Origin: an uncultured Prevotella sp.
Lineage (GTDB): Bacteria; Bacteroidota; Bacteroidia; Bacteroidales; Bacteroidaceae
Assembly: GCA_905236165.1 (NCBI GenBank)
Contig: CAJOOC010000102.1
Span: 1-43,091, forward strand
DNA: 43,091 bases
Direction of reading: 5' to 3'
Part shown: piece by piece, positions 7,823-17,997 of the stretch
How the letters are laid out: each line of letters begins with the position of its first letter
Position numbering within the stretch: position 1 is the stretch's first letter
Program-made: the position numbers and the translations under genes
The notes under the pieces: model-generated
Databases searched by the model: none
Told to the model about the DNA's origin: nothing
The model's input: only the letters and a program-made list of their open reading frames with translations

Positions 7823-8356
7823 ATGCAAAAGAGAAATCCCACCAAGCCTATGATATTTCTACAACATCATGCCCGTCATATTATGGCGGCCTGTCTGTGT
7901 CTGTCTATTTTCACTGTGCTGATGCTGCCAATGGCCTCACATGCGCAACAGAAAGGTAAGGCTTCCTACTACTCGCGTCGTGCCAACGGAGCACGCACCA
8001 GCAGTGGTGTTCGCCTGAACAACGACTCATTGGTATGTGCCCACAAAATGCACCCCTTTGGCACACTGTTGCTTGTAAAGAACCCCGCCAACGGCAAGGA
8101 GGTGGTGGTGAAGGTGATAGACCGCGGGCCACACGTTCGCGGACGTATCATCGACCTGTCATACGAAGCCGCCCGCAGGCTGGGCATCCTCGCTGCAGGC
8201 GTGGCGATGGTTGAAGTATCGGTATACGACCCCGACCTGCATGTGCCCATGCGGCCCAAGGACCAGTCGATGCCAGAGCTGGAACTGGAAATGACGGCAG
8301 AAAAGGACGAGGGTGATATTACCCCCGAATGGCAAAAAGACAAAAAAGCCAAATAA
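7823..8356 (+). CDS. RlpA-like septal ring lytic transglycosylase family protein (frame opens at 7793, but that overlaps the promoter)
   Basis: Signal peptide; GKASYYSRRANGARTSSGVRLNNDSLVCAHKMHPFGTLLLVKNPANGKEVVVKVIDRGPHVRGRIIDLSYEAARRLG. Confidence 0.93.
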   Translation: MQKRNPTKPMIFLQHHARHIMAACLCLSIFTVLMLPMASHAQQKGKASYYSRRANGARTSSGVRLNNDSLVCAHKMHPFGTLLLVKNPANGKEVVVKVIDRGPHVRGRIIDLSYEAARRLGILAAGVAMVEVSVYDPDLHVPMRPKDQSMPELELEMTAEKDEGDITPEWQKDKKAK

Positions 8357-8359
8357 AGA

Positions 8360-9811
8360 ATGAAAGAATATACTGATGCCGAACTGGCACAGATACTTGA
8401 CAAACCAATATTCCGCACCATCTCCGAAGTAGCCGACGAACTACAGCTGGAGTGCTATGTCGTGGGAGGTTACGTCAGGGATATTTTCCTTGAACGACCC
8501 TCCGATGACATTGACTGTGTCGTGGTTGGCTCAGGCATAGAGATGGCAACAGCCGTGAAGAAACGTCTGGGACGCCGTGCACACCTCTCTGTATTCAAGA
8601 ACTTTGGAACGGCACAGGTGAAGACAGGTCCTATGGAGCTGGAGTTTGTTGGAGCCAGGCGCGAGTCCTACCAACACGACTCAAGGAAACCCATCGTGGA
8701 AGACGGCACTTTGGAGGATGACCAGAACCGCCGCGACTTCACCATCAACGCAATGGCGATATGCCTCAACAAGGAGCGCTTTGGCGAACTCGTTGACCCC
8801 TTCGGTGGCCTTGACGACCTATGGGATGGCATCATCCGCACCCCACTCGACCCGGACATCACCTTTTCAGATGATCCGCTGAGGATGCTTCGCTGCATAC
8901 GCTTCGCCACGAGGTTCAGGTTCTATATTGAGGATGAAACCTTCGACGCGTTGCAGCGCAATGCTGAACGGCTGAAGATTATCTCCTTTGAGCGTATCAG
9001 CGAGGAGCTGAACAAGATTCTGATGACACAGACTCCCAGCAGAGGCTTCGTCGACATGCAGAGGGCGGGGCTGTTAGAGCTCATCCTGCCTGAATTGTCG
9101 GCTATGGACATGGTGGAAGAGCGCAACGGCAAGGCTCACAAGAACAATTTCTTCCACACGCTGGAGGTACTTGACAACGTAGCCGCAAGCACCGACGGCA
9201 CAACAGATATTCCTGACAAGGAACACATACTGTGGCTGCGTTGGGCTGCATTGCTCCACGATATCGGCAAGCCAAAGAGCAAACGCTGGGACAACTTGCA
9301 GGGATGGACTTTCCATGCACACAATACCATAGGTGCCAGAATGATACCAGGAATCTTCAGACGGCTGAAGCTCCCCCTTGACATGAAGATGAAGTATGTA
9401 CAGGCATTGGTGGAACTGCACATGCGACCTATCAACATCGCCGACAATGAGGTCACCGATAGCGCTGTGCGCAGGCTCGTCAATGATGCCGGCGATTATA
9501 TCGACGACCTGCTGATACTCTGCGAGGCCGACATTACGAGCAAGAACGAGGTGCGCAAACGTAACTTCAGGAACAACTACCAGCTCGTGCGTGAGAAGAT
9601 TGAAGACCTGAAGGAACGCGACTTCAAACGCCTTCTGCAGCCCGTCATTGACGGCAATGAGATTATGGAGCTCTTCCACCTGCCCCCGTCGCGCGAGGTG
9701 GGGATACTGAAGCAGTACCTGAAGGATGCCGTGCTTGACGGCATCGTTGAGAATGAGCGCGACCCCCTCATGGCTCTTCTGCTGGACAAAGCAAAGGAAA
9801 TGGGGATTTAG
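8360..9811 (+). CDS. cca: CCA tRNA nucleotidyltransferase / HD-domain protein
   Basis: VGGYVRDIFLERPSDDIDCVV, RRDFTINAMA, LLHDIGKP. Confidence 0.92.
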   Translation: MKEYTDAELAQILDKPIFRTISEVADELQLECYVVGGYVRDIFLERPSDDIDCVVVGSGIEMATAVKKRLGRRAHLSVFKNFGTAQVKTGPMELEFVGARRESYQHDSRKPIVEDGTLEDDQNRRDFTINAMAICLNKERFGELVDPFGGLDDLWDGIIRTPLDPDITFSDDPLRMLRCIRFATRFRFYIEDETFDALQRNAERLKIISFERISEELNKILMTQTPSRGFVDMQRAGLLELILPELSAMDMVEERNGKAHKNNFFHTLEVLDNVAASTDGTTDIPDKEHILWLRWAALLHDIGKPKSKRWDNLQGWTFHAHNTIGARMIPGIFRRLKLPLDMKMKYVQALVELHMRPINIADNEVTDSAVRRLVNDAGDYIDDLLILCEADITSKNEVRKRNFRNNYQLVREKIEDLKERDFKRLLQPVIDGNEIMELFHLPPSREVGILKQYLKDAVLDGIVENERDPLMALLLDKAKEMGI

Positions 9812-9868
9812 GCCATGGCGTAAGTTTCAGCATAACAATACATGGTCTGCTATAGCATTGCAGCGAAA

Positions 9869-9903
9869 AGAGGTTGCCACGATATCGTAGCAACCTCTTT
9901 TTG
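9869..9903 (+). terminator. Rho-independent terminator after cca
   Basis: AGAGGTTGC...GCAACCTCT stem followed by TTTTT. Confidence 0.75.
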
Positions 9904-9958
9904 TTATTGTCTATGGAGCCGTGGTTCACCTATTTGCCATGCTCCTTAGTCTGCAGTA

Positions 9959-10963
9959 TTACTTCGCTAACTTTCCGTTAGAGCCCAGCACATCAACAAT
10001 CTTATGGATGTACATCTGCTTCATTGCATCGCGGGCTGGGGTGAGATACTGACGTGGGTCGAAGTGACCAGGGTTCTCAGCAAGATACTTACGGATAGCA
10101 GCGGTCATAGCCAGACGTGAGTCAGAGTCGATGTTGATCTTACAAACAGCCGACTTTGAAGCTTCGCGCAGCTGCTCCTCTGGAATACCTACTGCATCAG
10201 GCAGCTTGCCGCCATACTCGTTGATAGTGTCGACGCAGTCCTGAGGAACGGAAGAAGAACCGTGGAGCACGATTGGGAAGCCAGGAAGCTTCTTCTCTAT
10301 CTCGTGAAGGATGTCGAATGCAAGTGGTGGAGGCACGAGCTTACCAGTCTTTGGGTCGCGTGTGCACTGCTCTGGTGTGAACTTGTATGCACCGTGAGAG
10401 GTACCGATAGAGATTGCGAGAGAGTCGCAGCCTGTGCGTGTTGCGAAATCGATAACCTCCTCAGGCTTAGTGTAGTGAGACTCCTCAGAAGCCACTTCAT
10501 CCTCTACACCGGCCAGCACACCCAGCTCAGCCTCTACTGTTACGTCAAACTGATGAGCATACTCTACCACCTTCTTTGTGATGGCGATATTCTCTTCGTA
10601 AGGCAGTGAAGAGCCGTCGAACATTACTGAAGAGAAACCTGTGTCGATACAGTCCTTACAGGTCTCAAAGCTGTCACCATGATCCAGGTGAAGTACTATC
10701 TCTGGGTTCTCGCAGCCGAGCTCCTTGGCATAAGCCACAGCACCCTCTGCCATGTAGCGCAGGATGGTTGGGTTAGCGTATTTGCGAGCTCCGCGTGACA
10801 CCTGCATGATAACAGGAGACTTTGTCTCTACAGCAGCCATCACGATAGCCTGCATCTGCTCCATTGTGTTGAAGTTGAAAGCCGGAATAGCATAGCCGCC
10901 GGCAACAGCGCGCTTGAACATCTCACGAGTGTTAACAAGGCCTAAGTCTTTGTAATTTACCAT
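9959..10963 (-). CDS. fba: Class II fructose-bisphosphate aldolase
   Basis: AIPAFNFNTMEQMQAI, LHLDHGDSFETCKDCIDTGFSSVMFDGSSLPYEENI, VLHGSSSVPQ. Confidence 0.95.
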   Translation of the reverse strand: MVNYKDLGLVNTREMFKRAVAGGYAIPAFNFNTMEQMQAIVMAAVETKSPVIMQVSRGARKYANPTILRYMAEGAVAYAKELGCENPEIVLHLDHGDSFETCKDCIDTGFSSVMFDGSSLPYEENIAITKKVVEYAHQFDVTVEAELGVLAGVEDEVASEESHYTKPEEVIDFATRTGCDSLAISIGTSHGAYKFTPEQCTRDPKTGKLVPPPLAFDILHEIEKKLPGFPIVLHGSSSVPQDCVDTINEYGGKLPDAVGIPEEQLREASKSAVCKINIDSDSRLAMTAAIRKYLAENPGHFDPRQYLTPARDAMKQMYIHKIVDVLGSNGKLAK

Positions 10964-11018
10964 AGTTTCTTTATTCTTAAAAAGTTATCAAATACTTCAC
11001 AAGTCAATATGATAACTG

Positions 11019-11026
11019 CAAAATTA
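11019..11026 (-). promoter_or_regulatory. -7 box TAATTTTG for fba
   Basis: CAAAATTA on +; CAAA at 11047-11050, 20-nt spacing. Confidence 0.55.
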
Positions 11027-11124
11027 GCAAATAATTTCATACCTCACAAATTATTTGCTCGAAAAAGTCTCAGGGCTTGGATAAATTCGGCTTTTTGCTA
11101 ACTACGCTTAGCATTCATGCGGTG

Positions 11125-12036
11125 TCAGTTAAGCCTAAGTTTCGTCACCTTCACCTCTTCGTGAAGGAACATGGCGGCACACTCCTTGAAGCGCTCCGGC
11201 GATTCCGTAGTATAGTAGCGTATTGTGCCTCCCTCTGAACAATTGGCCGACATCTCCGGGTGACGAAGCAGATAGTCTTCCAGGGCCGCAGCTACGTATT
11301 CTCCCTGCGGCATGATGCTTATCCCCTGCGGCACTGCCTTGCGCAATGCGCCCATCAACAATGGATAATGGGTGCATCCCAGAAGGATTGTGTCGATAAG
11401 GGGGTCTTTCTCTAACAGTTGCTGTATGCGCTTCTTTACGAAGAAGTCTGCTCCCTCGCTGTCTGCCTCACCGGCTTCGACGATGGCAGCCCAAAGGGGG
11501 CAGGCCTGTCCCGTCACCGTGATGTCGGGATAGAACTTGGCTATCTCAAGCGAATAGCTCTTGGAGCGTATGGTACCCTCCGTTGCCACTATGCCTACGT
11601 GGCGCGTTGTGGTAAGCTTTCCCACCACCTCCACCGTAGGTCGTATCACACCCAGTACCCTGTATCCGGCCTGCTCCATTGTAAGGCTGCCTGCCAGCTT
11701 CTTGGCCTCGGGCGCGGTGAGGCCTTCACAATAGGAGCGGAGAATGTCAGGATAGCTAATCAGCGGCTGCGTGAGGTCATTCTGCTGAATGGTACGCAGT
11801 GCCTTTGCCGATGCGGTGTTACATCCCAGGACGACAAGGCGGCAACCCATGCCGAAGAGTGTCATCACGGCCTCTCGTGTAAATTCATATACCACGTCAA
11901 AGGAGCGTGAACCATATGGTGCACGGGCATTGTCGCCGAGATATATGAAGTCCCGGTGCGGCAGGCGGCGACGCAACTGCTGCAGTATCGTCAGACCGCC
12001 ATAACCAGAGTCGAAAATGCCTATAGCTCCTGGCAT
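11125..12036 (-). CDS. murI: Glutamate racemase
   Basis: GIFDSGYGGLTIL, YLGDNARAPYGSRS, VLGCNTASAKALR, LLGCTHYPLL. Confidence 0.96.
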   Translation of the reverse strand: MPGAIGIFDSGYGGLTILQQLRRRLPHRDFIYLGDNARAPYGSRSFDVVYEFTREAVMTLFGMGCRLVVLGCNTASAKALRTIQQNDLTQPLISYPDILRSYCEGLTAPEAKKLAGSLTMEQAGYRVLGVIRPTVEVVGKLTTTRHVGIVATEGTIRSKSYSLEIAKFYPDITVTGQACPLWAAIVEAGEADSEGADFFVKKRIQQLLEKDPLIDTILLGCTHYPLLMGALRKAVPQGISIMPQGEYVAAALEDYLLRHPEMSANCSEGGTIRYYTTESPERFKECAAMFLHEEVKVTKLRLN

Positions 12037-12059
12037 CGTGGGGGGATGGGATGGTTGGA

Positions 12060-12554
12060 CTACTTGAGCTTACTTGTGATATTCTCAGAGTAGTTAGGGT
12101 TGATGTAAGGACATGCCTTGCTATCGGTATCGATGATGAGCATGTATTCCTGCTTTGACGTCAGAGCCTGGATTGCAGCATTGATGCGTTCCAAAGCAGG
12201 AGCGAGGGCGCCCTCTTCGGCCTCCTTGAGGCGCTTCTGAGAGTCCTTCTTGAACTGCTCATTACGGTTGAGGAGCTCCTGCAGGTCTGCCTGACGCTTC
12301 TTTTTGATGGCCGCATCGAGGAGGGACTGTTGCTCAAGGAACAGCTCATATCTCTCCGTAAACTCCTTCTGTGCGGCATCGAGTTCAGACATTGCCTGCT
12401 GCCGCTGCTTCTCCACCCCCTTCATGGCTGCCTGATAAGTGGCATCAGCAGCAAGGACGGCACGGGTGGAGTAATAACCTATCTTCGCCTGCTGCGCCAT
12501 TGTCATGGTGCAACAAGCGAAGATAATTGTCGTTATCAGTATTAATCGTTTCAT
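12060..12554 (-). CDS. OmpH/Skp family periplasmic chaperone
   Basis: Signal peptide, KIGYYSTRAVLAA and coiled coil; in tandem with two paralogues. Confidence 0.85.
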   Translation of the reverse strand: MKRLILITTIIFACCTMTMAQQAKIGYYSTRAVLAADATYQAAMKGVEKQRQQAMSELDAAQKEFTERYELFLEQQSLLDAAIKKKRQADLQELLNRNEQFKKDSQKRLKEAEEGALAPALERINAAIQALTSKQEYMLIIDTDSKACPYINPNYSENITSKLK

Positions 12555-12556
12555 TC

Positions 12557-13057
12557 TTACTTAAGCTTGTTAATCTCAGCCTTCACTTCTGAAGTAACAT
12601 CCTTTGAGCCTGTGCCAACATAGAGAGCGGCGCTCTGCTCAAAAATATATGTGTACTGTCCGGCCTTGCCTACATTCTGTATAGCCGTCATAATCTTCTG
12701 CTGGATAGGCTGCATCTTCTCCTGCTGCTGCTTCTGGAACTCCTGCTGGTTCTGCTGTGCGGTCTGCTGGATCTTCTGATACATCTCCTGCAGCTTAGCC
12801 TCCTGTTCCTCCTGAGCTGAAGCACTCATGGTAGCCTTTGCCTTGTCATACTCCTCAGCCTTACGCTGTAACTCTTCCTGCATAGCCTTGAGGTCATTCT
12901 CATACTGCTGCGCAATGGCCTGCAGTTCACCATTAACCTTGGTCAGTTCAGGGAGGGTTGTCATGATAGCCTGCGAGTCAACGTGGCCGAACTTCTGTGC
13001 ATTTGCGCTAAGAGTCAGTGCAAACATTGCAACGAGTGCGATGATAGTTTTTTTCAT
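12557..13057 (-). CDS. OmpH/Skp family periplasmic chaperone
   Basis: Signal peptide, KFGHVDSQAIMTTLPE, Q-rich coiled coil. Confidence 0.9.
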   Translation of the reverse strand: MKKTIIALVAMFALTLSANAQKFGHVDSQAIMTTLPELTKVNGELQAIAQQYENDLKAMQEELQRKAEEYDKAKATMSASAQEEQEAKLQEMYQKIQQTAQQNQQEFQKQQQEKMQPIQQKIMTAIQNVGKAGQYTYIFEQSAALYVGTGSKDVTSEVKAEINKLK

Positions 13058-13115
13058 TGTTGTTGTTATGAATTTTGTTGTTGTTTGTTAATACCTTATT
13101 TATATATATAATAAA

Positions 13116-13649
13116 TCAATATCCCAGTTTCTGCAGCACCTCATTTGAGATATCTATCTTTGGCGAGGCATAGATGATGCCATTGTCGGCAGCACGGTCT
13201 ATGACCATCTGATAGCCACGAAGCTCCGATACCTCCTTGACGGCATTGTATATCTCCTCCTGTATTGGCGACATGAGGCTCTCACGCTTCTTGAAGAGCT
13301 CGCCTTCCGGTCCGAAGTACTTCTTCTTCAGGTCGGCAGCCTCTTTCTCTTTCTGGGTTATGGCATCCTGACGCGCCACTTTCTGTTCCTGTGAGAGGAA
13401 CACCACCTCATTCTGATAGTTACGGTACATCGTAGCCGCCTCTGTGTTGAGAGCCTCCACCTCAGCCTGCCAGCGCTTGCTAACCTGGCTGAGCTGCTCG
13501 CTGGCACGCTCATAGGCAGGGATGTTCTTCAGTACATACTCCATATCGATGAGAGCATACTTCTGTGCTGACGCCTGAAGGATGAACAGCGATGAGCCGA
13601 GTGCGAGCATCACCGCCATCATCATTATTTTCTTTGTTGTCGTTTTCAT
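13116..13649 (-). CDS. OmpH/Skp family periplasmic chaperone
   Basis: Signal peptide, KYALIDMEYVLKNIPAYE; upstream of paralogues, downstream of bamA. Confidence 0.9.
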   Translation of the reverse strand: MKTTTKKIMMMAVMLALGSSLFILQASAQKYALIDMEYVLKNIPAYERASEQLSQVSKRWQAEVEALNTEAATMYRNYQNEVVFLSQEQKVARQDAITQKEKEAADLKKKYFGPEGELFKKRESLMSPIQEEIYNAVKEVSELRGYQMVIDRAADNGIIYASPKIDISNEVLQKLGY

Positions 13650-13676
13650 TGTTTTGTCTGTATTATGAGTTAAACA

Positions 13677-16331
13677 TCAGAACTCCTGTCCAAGTACGAA
13701 ATGGAAGTTGCTTCCGCCCCTCTTTCCTGATACCTTGTCGAAACCGTAGGCCCAGTCCAGACCCATCAGTCCCACCATAGGCAGGAAGATACGCACGCCA
13801 AAGCCTCCGGAGCGCTTCATGTCGAAGGGGTTGAAATCGGAGATGTCCGTCCATGCATTACCAGCCTCAAGGAATCCCAGACCGTATATCGTTGTATTAC
13901 CCAAGAGGAACGGGTATCTTATCTCCACCCCGAAGCGGTCGTAAGCATATCCTGAAGAACCATATGGCGTCAGCGAGCCGTTTTCATATCCTCGCAGGCC
14001 TATGGTCTCTTCGGAATAGCTGCTGGAGTAGCCTGACATTCCGTCACCACCCATATAGAATGTTTCGAATGGCGACTTGTTAAATTCATTGTAATGACCA
14101 AGTATACCTATCTCTGCGCGGGTCATGAGCACGAAGCACTTCTGTCCTGACGTGAGTGCTGTGAATGTCCTTGACTTGAACTTCCACTTGTGGTACTCTA
14201 TCCAGCGATACTTCTCCTGCAACTCCGCATTGTAGGTCTTTGACTGAGGATTCGTTGCCAGATGTTCATAGTCTTTCTCTATCAATGAAGACCATGGTGG
14301 CGTTATTGCCAATGAAAGTGTGAATTCAGAACCCGTGCGTGGGAACAGCTGGTTGTCAGTGGAGACTCGCGAGAGCGAGATGCCGAGGTTCAGGTTGTTA
14401 CTGTTACCGTTCTGCATCAGGAAGTTGTATCTCCAGTTCTTTATCATATAAAGGGTATAGGAGAGGTTGAGCGACAATGTGAAATAGTCGTCAGGCCATC
14501 TGAGTCGCTTGCCCCAGCCTACGCTTCCTCCGAGCAACTGTATGTACTTGTCCGGGTCATAGTAGTTCTCGTAGTTGGAGTAGCCGTATGTGGAGCTATA
14601 TCCTGAGTAGTAGCTGTACAGGCCGGAGTTATACCAGTTGGAGTTGTAGTAGTTACTGTTCACGTCGGTCTGTTTTGAATAGAACAAACCCACAGAGAAC
14701 TGTATCGGTCGCTTACCTCCGAACCATCCCGTATTGTACGAAATGTTGTATGACTGATAGTACGTACCGTTGGTCTGTGCGCCCAATGCCAGCTGCTCAC
14801 CGTCACCGATAGGCATGATGCCGCGGTGTTCCTTGTTCTTGCGGAAGAGGTTGGCCATTGAGAAGTTGTTCAGTTTCAGGCCCACCTTACCTATCACACC
14901 GGTCTGTCCCCATCCTAATGAGAACTCCACCTGGTCGTTCGACTTCTGCTCCAGATCCCAGTTGATGTCCACCGTACCGTCTTCATAGTTCGGTTTCACG
15001 TCGGGGTTGACCTTTTCCTGGTCGAAGTGTCCCATTGATGCTATCTCACGTGCGGAGCGCATCAGGGCGTCCTTAGAGAAGAGGTCGCCCGGCTTTGTGC
15101 GCAGCTCACGGCGCACCACCTTTTCATAGAGCCTGCTGTTACCTGTGATGCGTACATGTGAGATATGTGCCTGCGGACCTTCCTGTATTCTCATCTCCAG
15201 GTCTATGCTGTCCCCGTCAACATTTATTTCCACGGGCGTGAGGTCATAGAAGAGGTATCCGTGGTTCCAATAGGCGTTACCTACGGCGTCATCATCATCC
15301 TTGAGGCGTTTGTTCAGGAGTGTCTGGTTGTAGATGTCACCCTTCTTCATACCCAGCAGGGCTGAGAGATAGTCGGTGGTATATACGGTATTGCCCACCC
15401 ATGTGATATTACGGATGTAGTATTTCTCGCCTTCCGAGATGTTGAAATAGATGTCCACGTGCCTGTCGTCGGCAGGAATGACGGTGTCTCGCAGTATCAC
15501 CGCATCGCGATAGCCCCGTTCATTATAGAAGGAGATGATGTTATTCTTGTCCTCCTTGTATTTCTCCGGAGTATATTTCTTTGACTTCAAGAAGCCCCTG
15601 AGGGTGTTCACCTCATGCAGTTTCTTCAGCGCGCCGCCTCCGAAGATGCCTCCCTTGAGCTTGCTGGCCTTAAAGTCCTTTATGCCGTCAATGAAGATAT
15701 AGCGTACCTTCGTCTTCTCTTTCTTGTCGATGTCTACGTCGAGGATTATATGGTTCTTCTCGGTCACGTCGTCTCGCTGGCGTATTATCACCTCACAGTT
15801 ATTGAAGCCCTTGCCCTCAAAATATCTCTTTGCCAGTATCGTGGCGCGTGATATCATGTTCGGTGTCACCTGCGAGCCCTTCAGCAGACCCAGTTTCTGC
15901 TCCATGTCCTCACGCTCTGACTTCTTCTTTATGCCAAGATAGTTAATCTGGCTCACGCGGGGACGGGTTTTGAGGTGTATGCCGATATATATGGAGTCAC
16001 CTACGATAGAGTCGGCAGCAATCTTCACCTCAGAGAAGAGTCCGTGCTTCCAATAGCGCTTCACGGCATCGGTGACCTCCGTGCCGGGGATGCTGATTTC
16101 CTGACCTACCGAGAGGCCGGAGATACTCGTCAGCATATAGTCCTCATAGCCGTCAACGCCGTTAACGCTTAGCTTGGCTATGGTGTATGTCTTCACCGCA
16201 CCGGCGTAGGATATCTCAGGGTTCACCTGCACCTCTACGGCTTCCTGTGCAATGGAATGAAAGATAAGAGCCGTTGATTGTATCATCAGCAACACGGCAA
16301 GGGCAATTATCCTCATTGGTTTGATATTCAT
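13677..16331 (-). CDS. bamA: Outer membrane protein assembly factor BamA
   Basis: POTRA-like repeats, C-terminal beta-barrel (GGDGMSGYSSSYSEETIGLRGYENGSLTP), terminal F. Confidence 0.96.
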   Translation of the reverse strand: MNIKPMRIIALAVLLMIQSTALIFHSIAQEAVEVQVNPEISYAGAVKTYTIAKLSVNGVDGYEDYMLTSISGLSVGQEISIPGTEVTDAVKRYWKHGLFSEVKIAADSIVGDSIYIGIHLKTRPRVSQINYLGIKKKSEREDMEQKLGLLKGSQVTPNMISRATILAKRYFEGKGFNNCEVIIRQRDDVTEKNHIILDVDIDKKEKTKVRYIFIDGIKDFKASKLKGGIFGGGALKKLHEVNTLRGFLKSKKYTPEKYKEDKNNIISFYNERGYRDAVILRDTVIPADDRHVDIYFNISEGEKYYIRNITWVGNTVYTTDYLSALLGMKKGDIYNQTLLNKRLKDDDDAVGNAYWNHGYLFYDLTPVEINVDGDSIDLEMRIQEGPQAHISHVRITGNSRLYEKVVRRELRTKPGDLFSKDALMRSAREIASMGHFDQEKVNPDVKPNYEDGTVDINWDLEQKSNDQVEFSLGWGQTGVIGKVGLKLNNFSMANLFRKNKEHRGIMPIGDGEQLALGAQTNGTYYQSYNISYNTGWFGGKRPIQFSVGLFYSKQTDVNSNYYNSNWYNSGLYSYYSGYSSTYGYSNYENYYDPDKYIQLLGGSVGWGKRLRWPDDYFTLSLNLSYTLYMIKNWRYNFLMQNGNSNNLNLGISLSRVSTDNQLFPRTGSEFTLSLAITPPWSSLIEKDYEHLATNPQSKTYNAELQEKYRWIEYHKWKFKSRTFTALTSGQKCFVLMTRAEIGILGHYNEFNKSPFETFYMGGDGMSGYSSSYSEETIGLRGYENGSLTPYGSSGYAYDRFGVEIRYPFLLGNTTIYGLGFLEAGNAWTDISDFNPFDMKRSGGFGVRIFLPMVGLMGLDWAYGFDKVSGKRGGSNFHFVLGQEF

Positions 16332-16388
16332 TATATTTATTGTATTGTTTCGTCGTTGGTTCGTCCTGCGGAGGCTCTTTCATGCGTC

Positions 16389-17120
16389 TTACGCCTTGTC
16401 CGCATTTTCCTCCTCCACCTGTGCCTCGGTCTTTCCAAAGCGTCGCTGCTTGTTGCTGTAGCTTTCTATAGCCTCCAGGAGGTGACTCTTGTTGAACTCC
16501 GGCCAGTAGACCGGCGTAAAGTACAGCTCAGAGTATGCTATCTGCCACAACAGGTAGTTGGAGATGCGCACCTCTCCACCTGTGCGTATCAGCAGGTCGG
16601 GGTCTGGCATGAAGCTTGAGTTCAGGTGTGTTGACACCGTTTCCTCCGTTATCTCATCCGGGCTCAGCTTGCCGGCAGCCACCTCTTTGGCTATCTGCTT
16701 CACGGCATCGGTCAACTCCCAGCGAGAGGAATAGCTGATGGCGAAGGTCACCGTCATGGTGCTGAAGTCCTTGGTCTCCTCTTCCATATCCTCCAGGTGC
16801 TTCCTTACCTGTGCCGGCATTCTGGAGCGGTCGCCTATCCACCTCATCCTTACGTCGTTCTTTACAAACAATTCGTCCTTCAGCTCTGACAATATCAGCC
16901 CCATCAGGGTTGCCACCTCATCGGCGGGTCGGCCCCAGTTCTCAGTGGAGAAGGCGTAGAGCGTGAGGTATTTCACTCCCAGCCTGACACAGTCGGCAAT
17001 GATGGTCTTTGCCGTTTCAGCACCTTCCACATGTCCGGCACTGCGCGCCTTGCCACGTTCCATAGCCCAGCGCCCGTTGCCATCCATGATGATAGCTATA
17101 TGTTGAGGTATCTTGTTCAA
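16389..17120 (-). CDS. uppS: Isoprenyl transferase (undecaprenyl diphosphate synthase), TTG start
   Basis: IPQHIAIIMDGNGRWAMERGKARSAGH; start is TTG at 17118-17120. Confidence 0.95.
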   Translation of the reverse strand: MNKIPQHIAIIMDGNGRWAMERGKARSAGHVEGAETAKTIIADCVRLGVKYLTLYAFSTENWGRPADEVATLMGLILSELKDELFVKNDVRMRWIGDRSRMPAQVRKHLEDMEEETKDFSTMTVTFAISYSSRWELTDAVKQIAKEVAAGKLSPDEITEETVSTHLNSSFMPDPDLLIRTGGEVRISNYLLWQIAYSELYFTPVYWPEFNKSHLLEAIESYSNKQRRFGKTEAQVEEENADKA

Positions 17121-17157
17121 ATTAACGAATTAACAAATTAGCAAATTAACGAATTAA
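17118..17157 (-). repeat. Octamer tandem array (NTAATTYG)x5, last unit supplying the uppS TTG start
   Basis: Minus strand: TTAATTCG-TTAATTTG-CTAATTTG-TTAATTCG-TTAATTTG then AACAAG. Confidence 0.85.
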
Positions 17158-17176
17158 GAGATAGGCACACGGCTGA

Positions 17177-17917
17177 TTACTCTTTGTGGCATGTGGAGCA
17201 CTTTGCCGAGAAGCTGTATGTCAACGCCAGCATTAGTGTGGAATAACAGTCTGTATTCTTGAACAGCCCGCTGCTGTTTATGCCGTATGGGTCTTTCATC
17301 CCGTCCAGCTGATCTGACAGCGAGAAGTGCATCTGCCAGTCGAGTGAGAGGTTCAGGCGATCTCCGATGCGGTATTTCACTCCTATGCCTACGGGCACGT
17401 TGGCGGTGAAGACATTCTTCGAGTTGCTCTCCGCATTGCCCTCGCTCGACATGTCCCATACGCGGTTCTTGTTGCTTGCGTATGTGGCTCCGAGGCCTAT
17501 GCTTATGAATGGCGCCACGCGACGGGCTCCGCGATACTCCTTACCTGTGCCGTATGGCCAGAAGTTGTATTCGTAGGTTATGGAGAGGTCGGCCAATGAG
17601 GTCTCAAAGGAGTAGTTCAAGTCCTTGATGAGCTCATAGTGGGTCTTCACGTCTGTTGCCTTTCCCTTGAGCTGCGTGTACATTCCGCTTACACGGAAGG
17701 CCATGTGCGGATTGGGGGTCACGCGCAGCACCACCGCTCCTGCCGGCTGCATATTGCTGAACAGCCCGCTGCTGAAGTCGCCATAGTAGGTGGTCATGCC
17801 GGCACCGCCGCCTATCTCCGCGCGGTATTCCACGTCGTCCTGCGCCTTGGCCTGAACGGTAAGGAAGGCTGCCAGGATGCCGGTAAGTAATATGTGGATA
17901 TGAAAGCGGGATTTCAT
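17177..17917 (-). CDS. Outer-membrane beta-barrel protein (DUF6089/porin-like)
   Basis: Signal peptide; EIGGGAGMTTYYGDFS, PFISIGLGATYAS; next to uppS/bamA. Confidence 0.8.
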   Translation of the reverse strand: MKSRFHIHILLTGILAAFLTVQAKAQDDVEYRAEIGGGAGMTTYYGDFSSGLFSNMQPAGAVVLRVTPNPHMAFRVSGMYTQLKGKATDVKTHYELIKDLNYSFETSLADLSITYEYNFWPYGTGKEYRGARRVAPFISIGLGATYASNKNRVWDMSSEGNAESNSKNVFTANVPVGIGVKYRIGDRLNLSLDWQMHFSLSDQLDGMKDPYGINSSGLFKNTDCYSTLMLALTYSFSAKCSTCHKE

Positions 17918-17997
17918 TTACACCTTATTTATATATATGGGGCCTCACGTTCTGTTACGGATGTTTGGCCACAGGGGCCGTCTCCGTTCCGACTCTT

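Noticed and set aside
13058-13090. GTT-rich stretch (GTTGTTGTTATGAATTTTGTTGTTGTTTGTT)
   Set aside because: Ordinary A-rich (on the coding strand) initiation region upstream of an ompH gene; no sign of a larger repeat.
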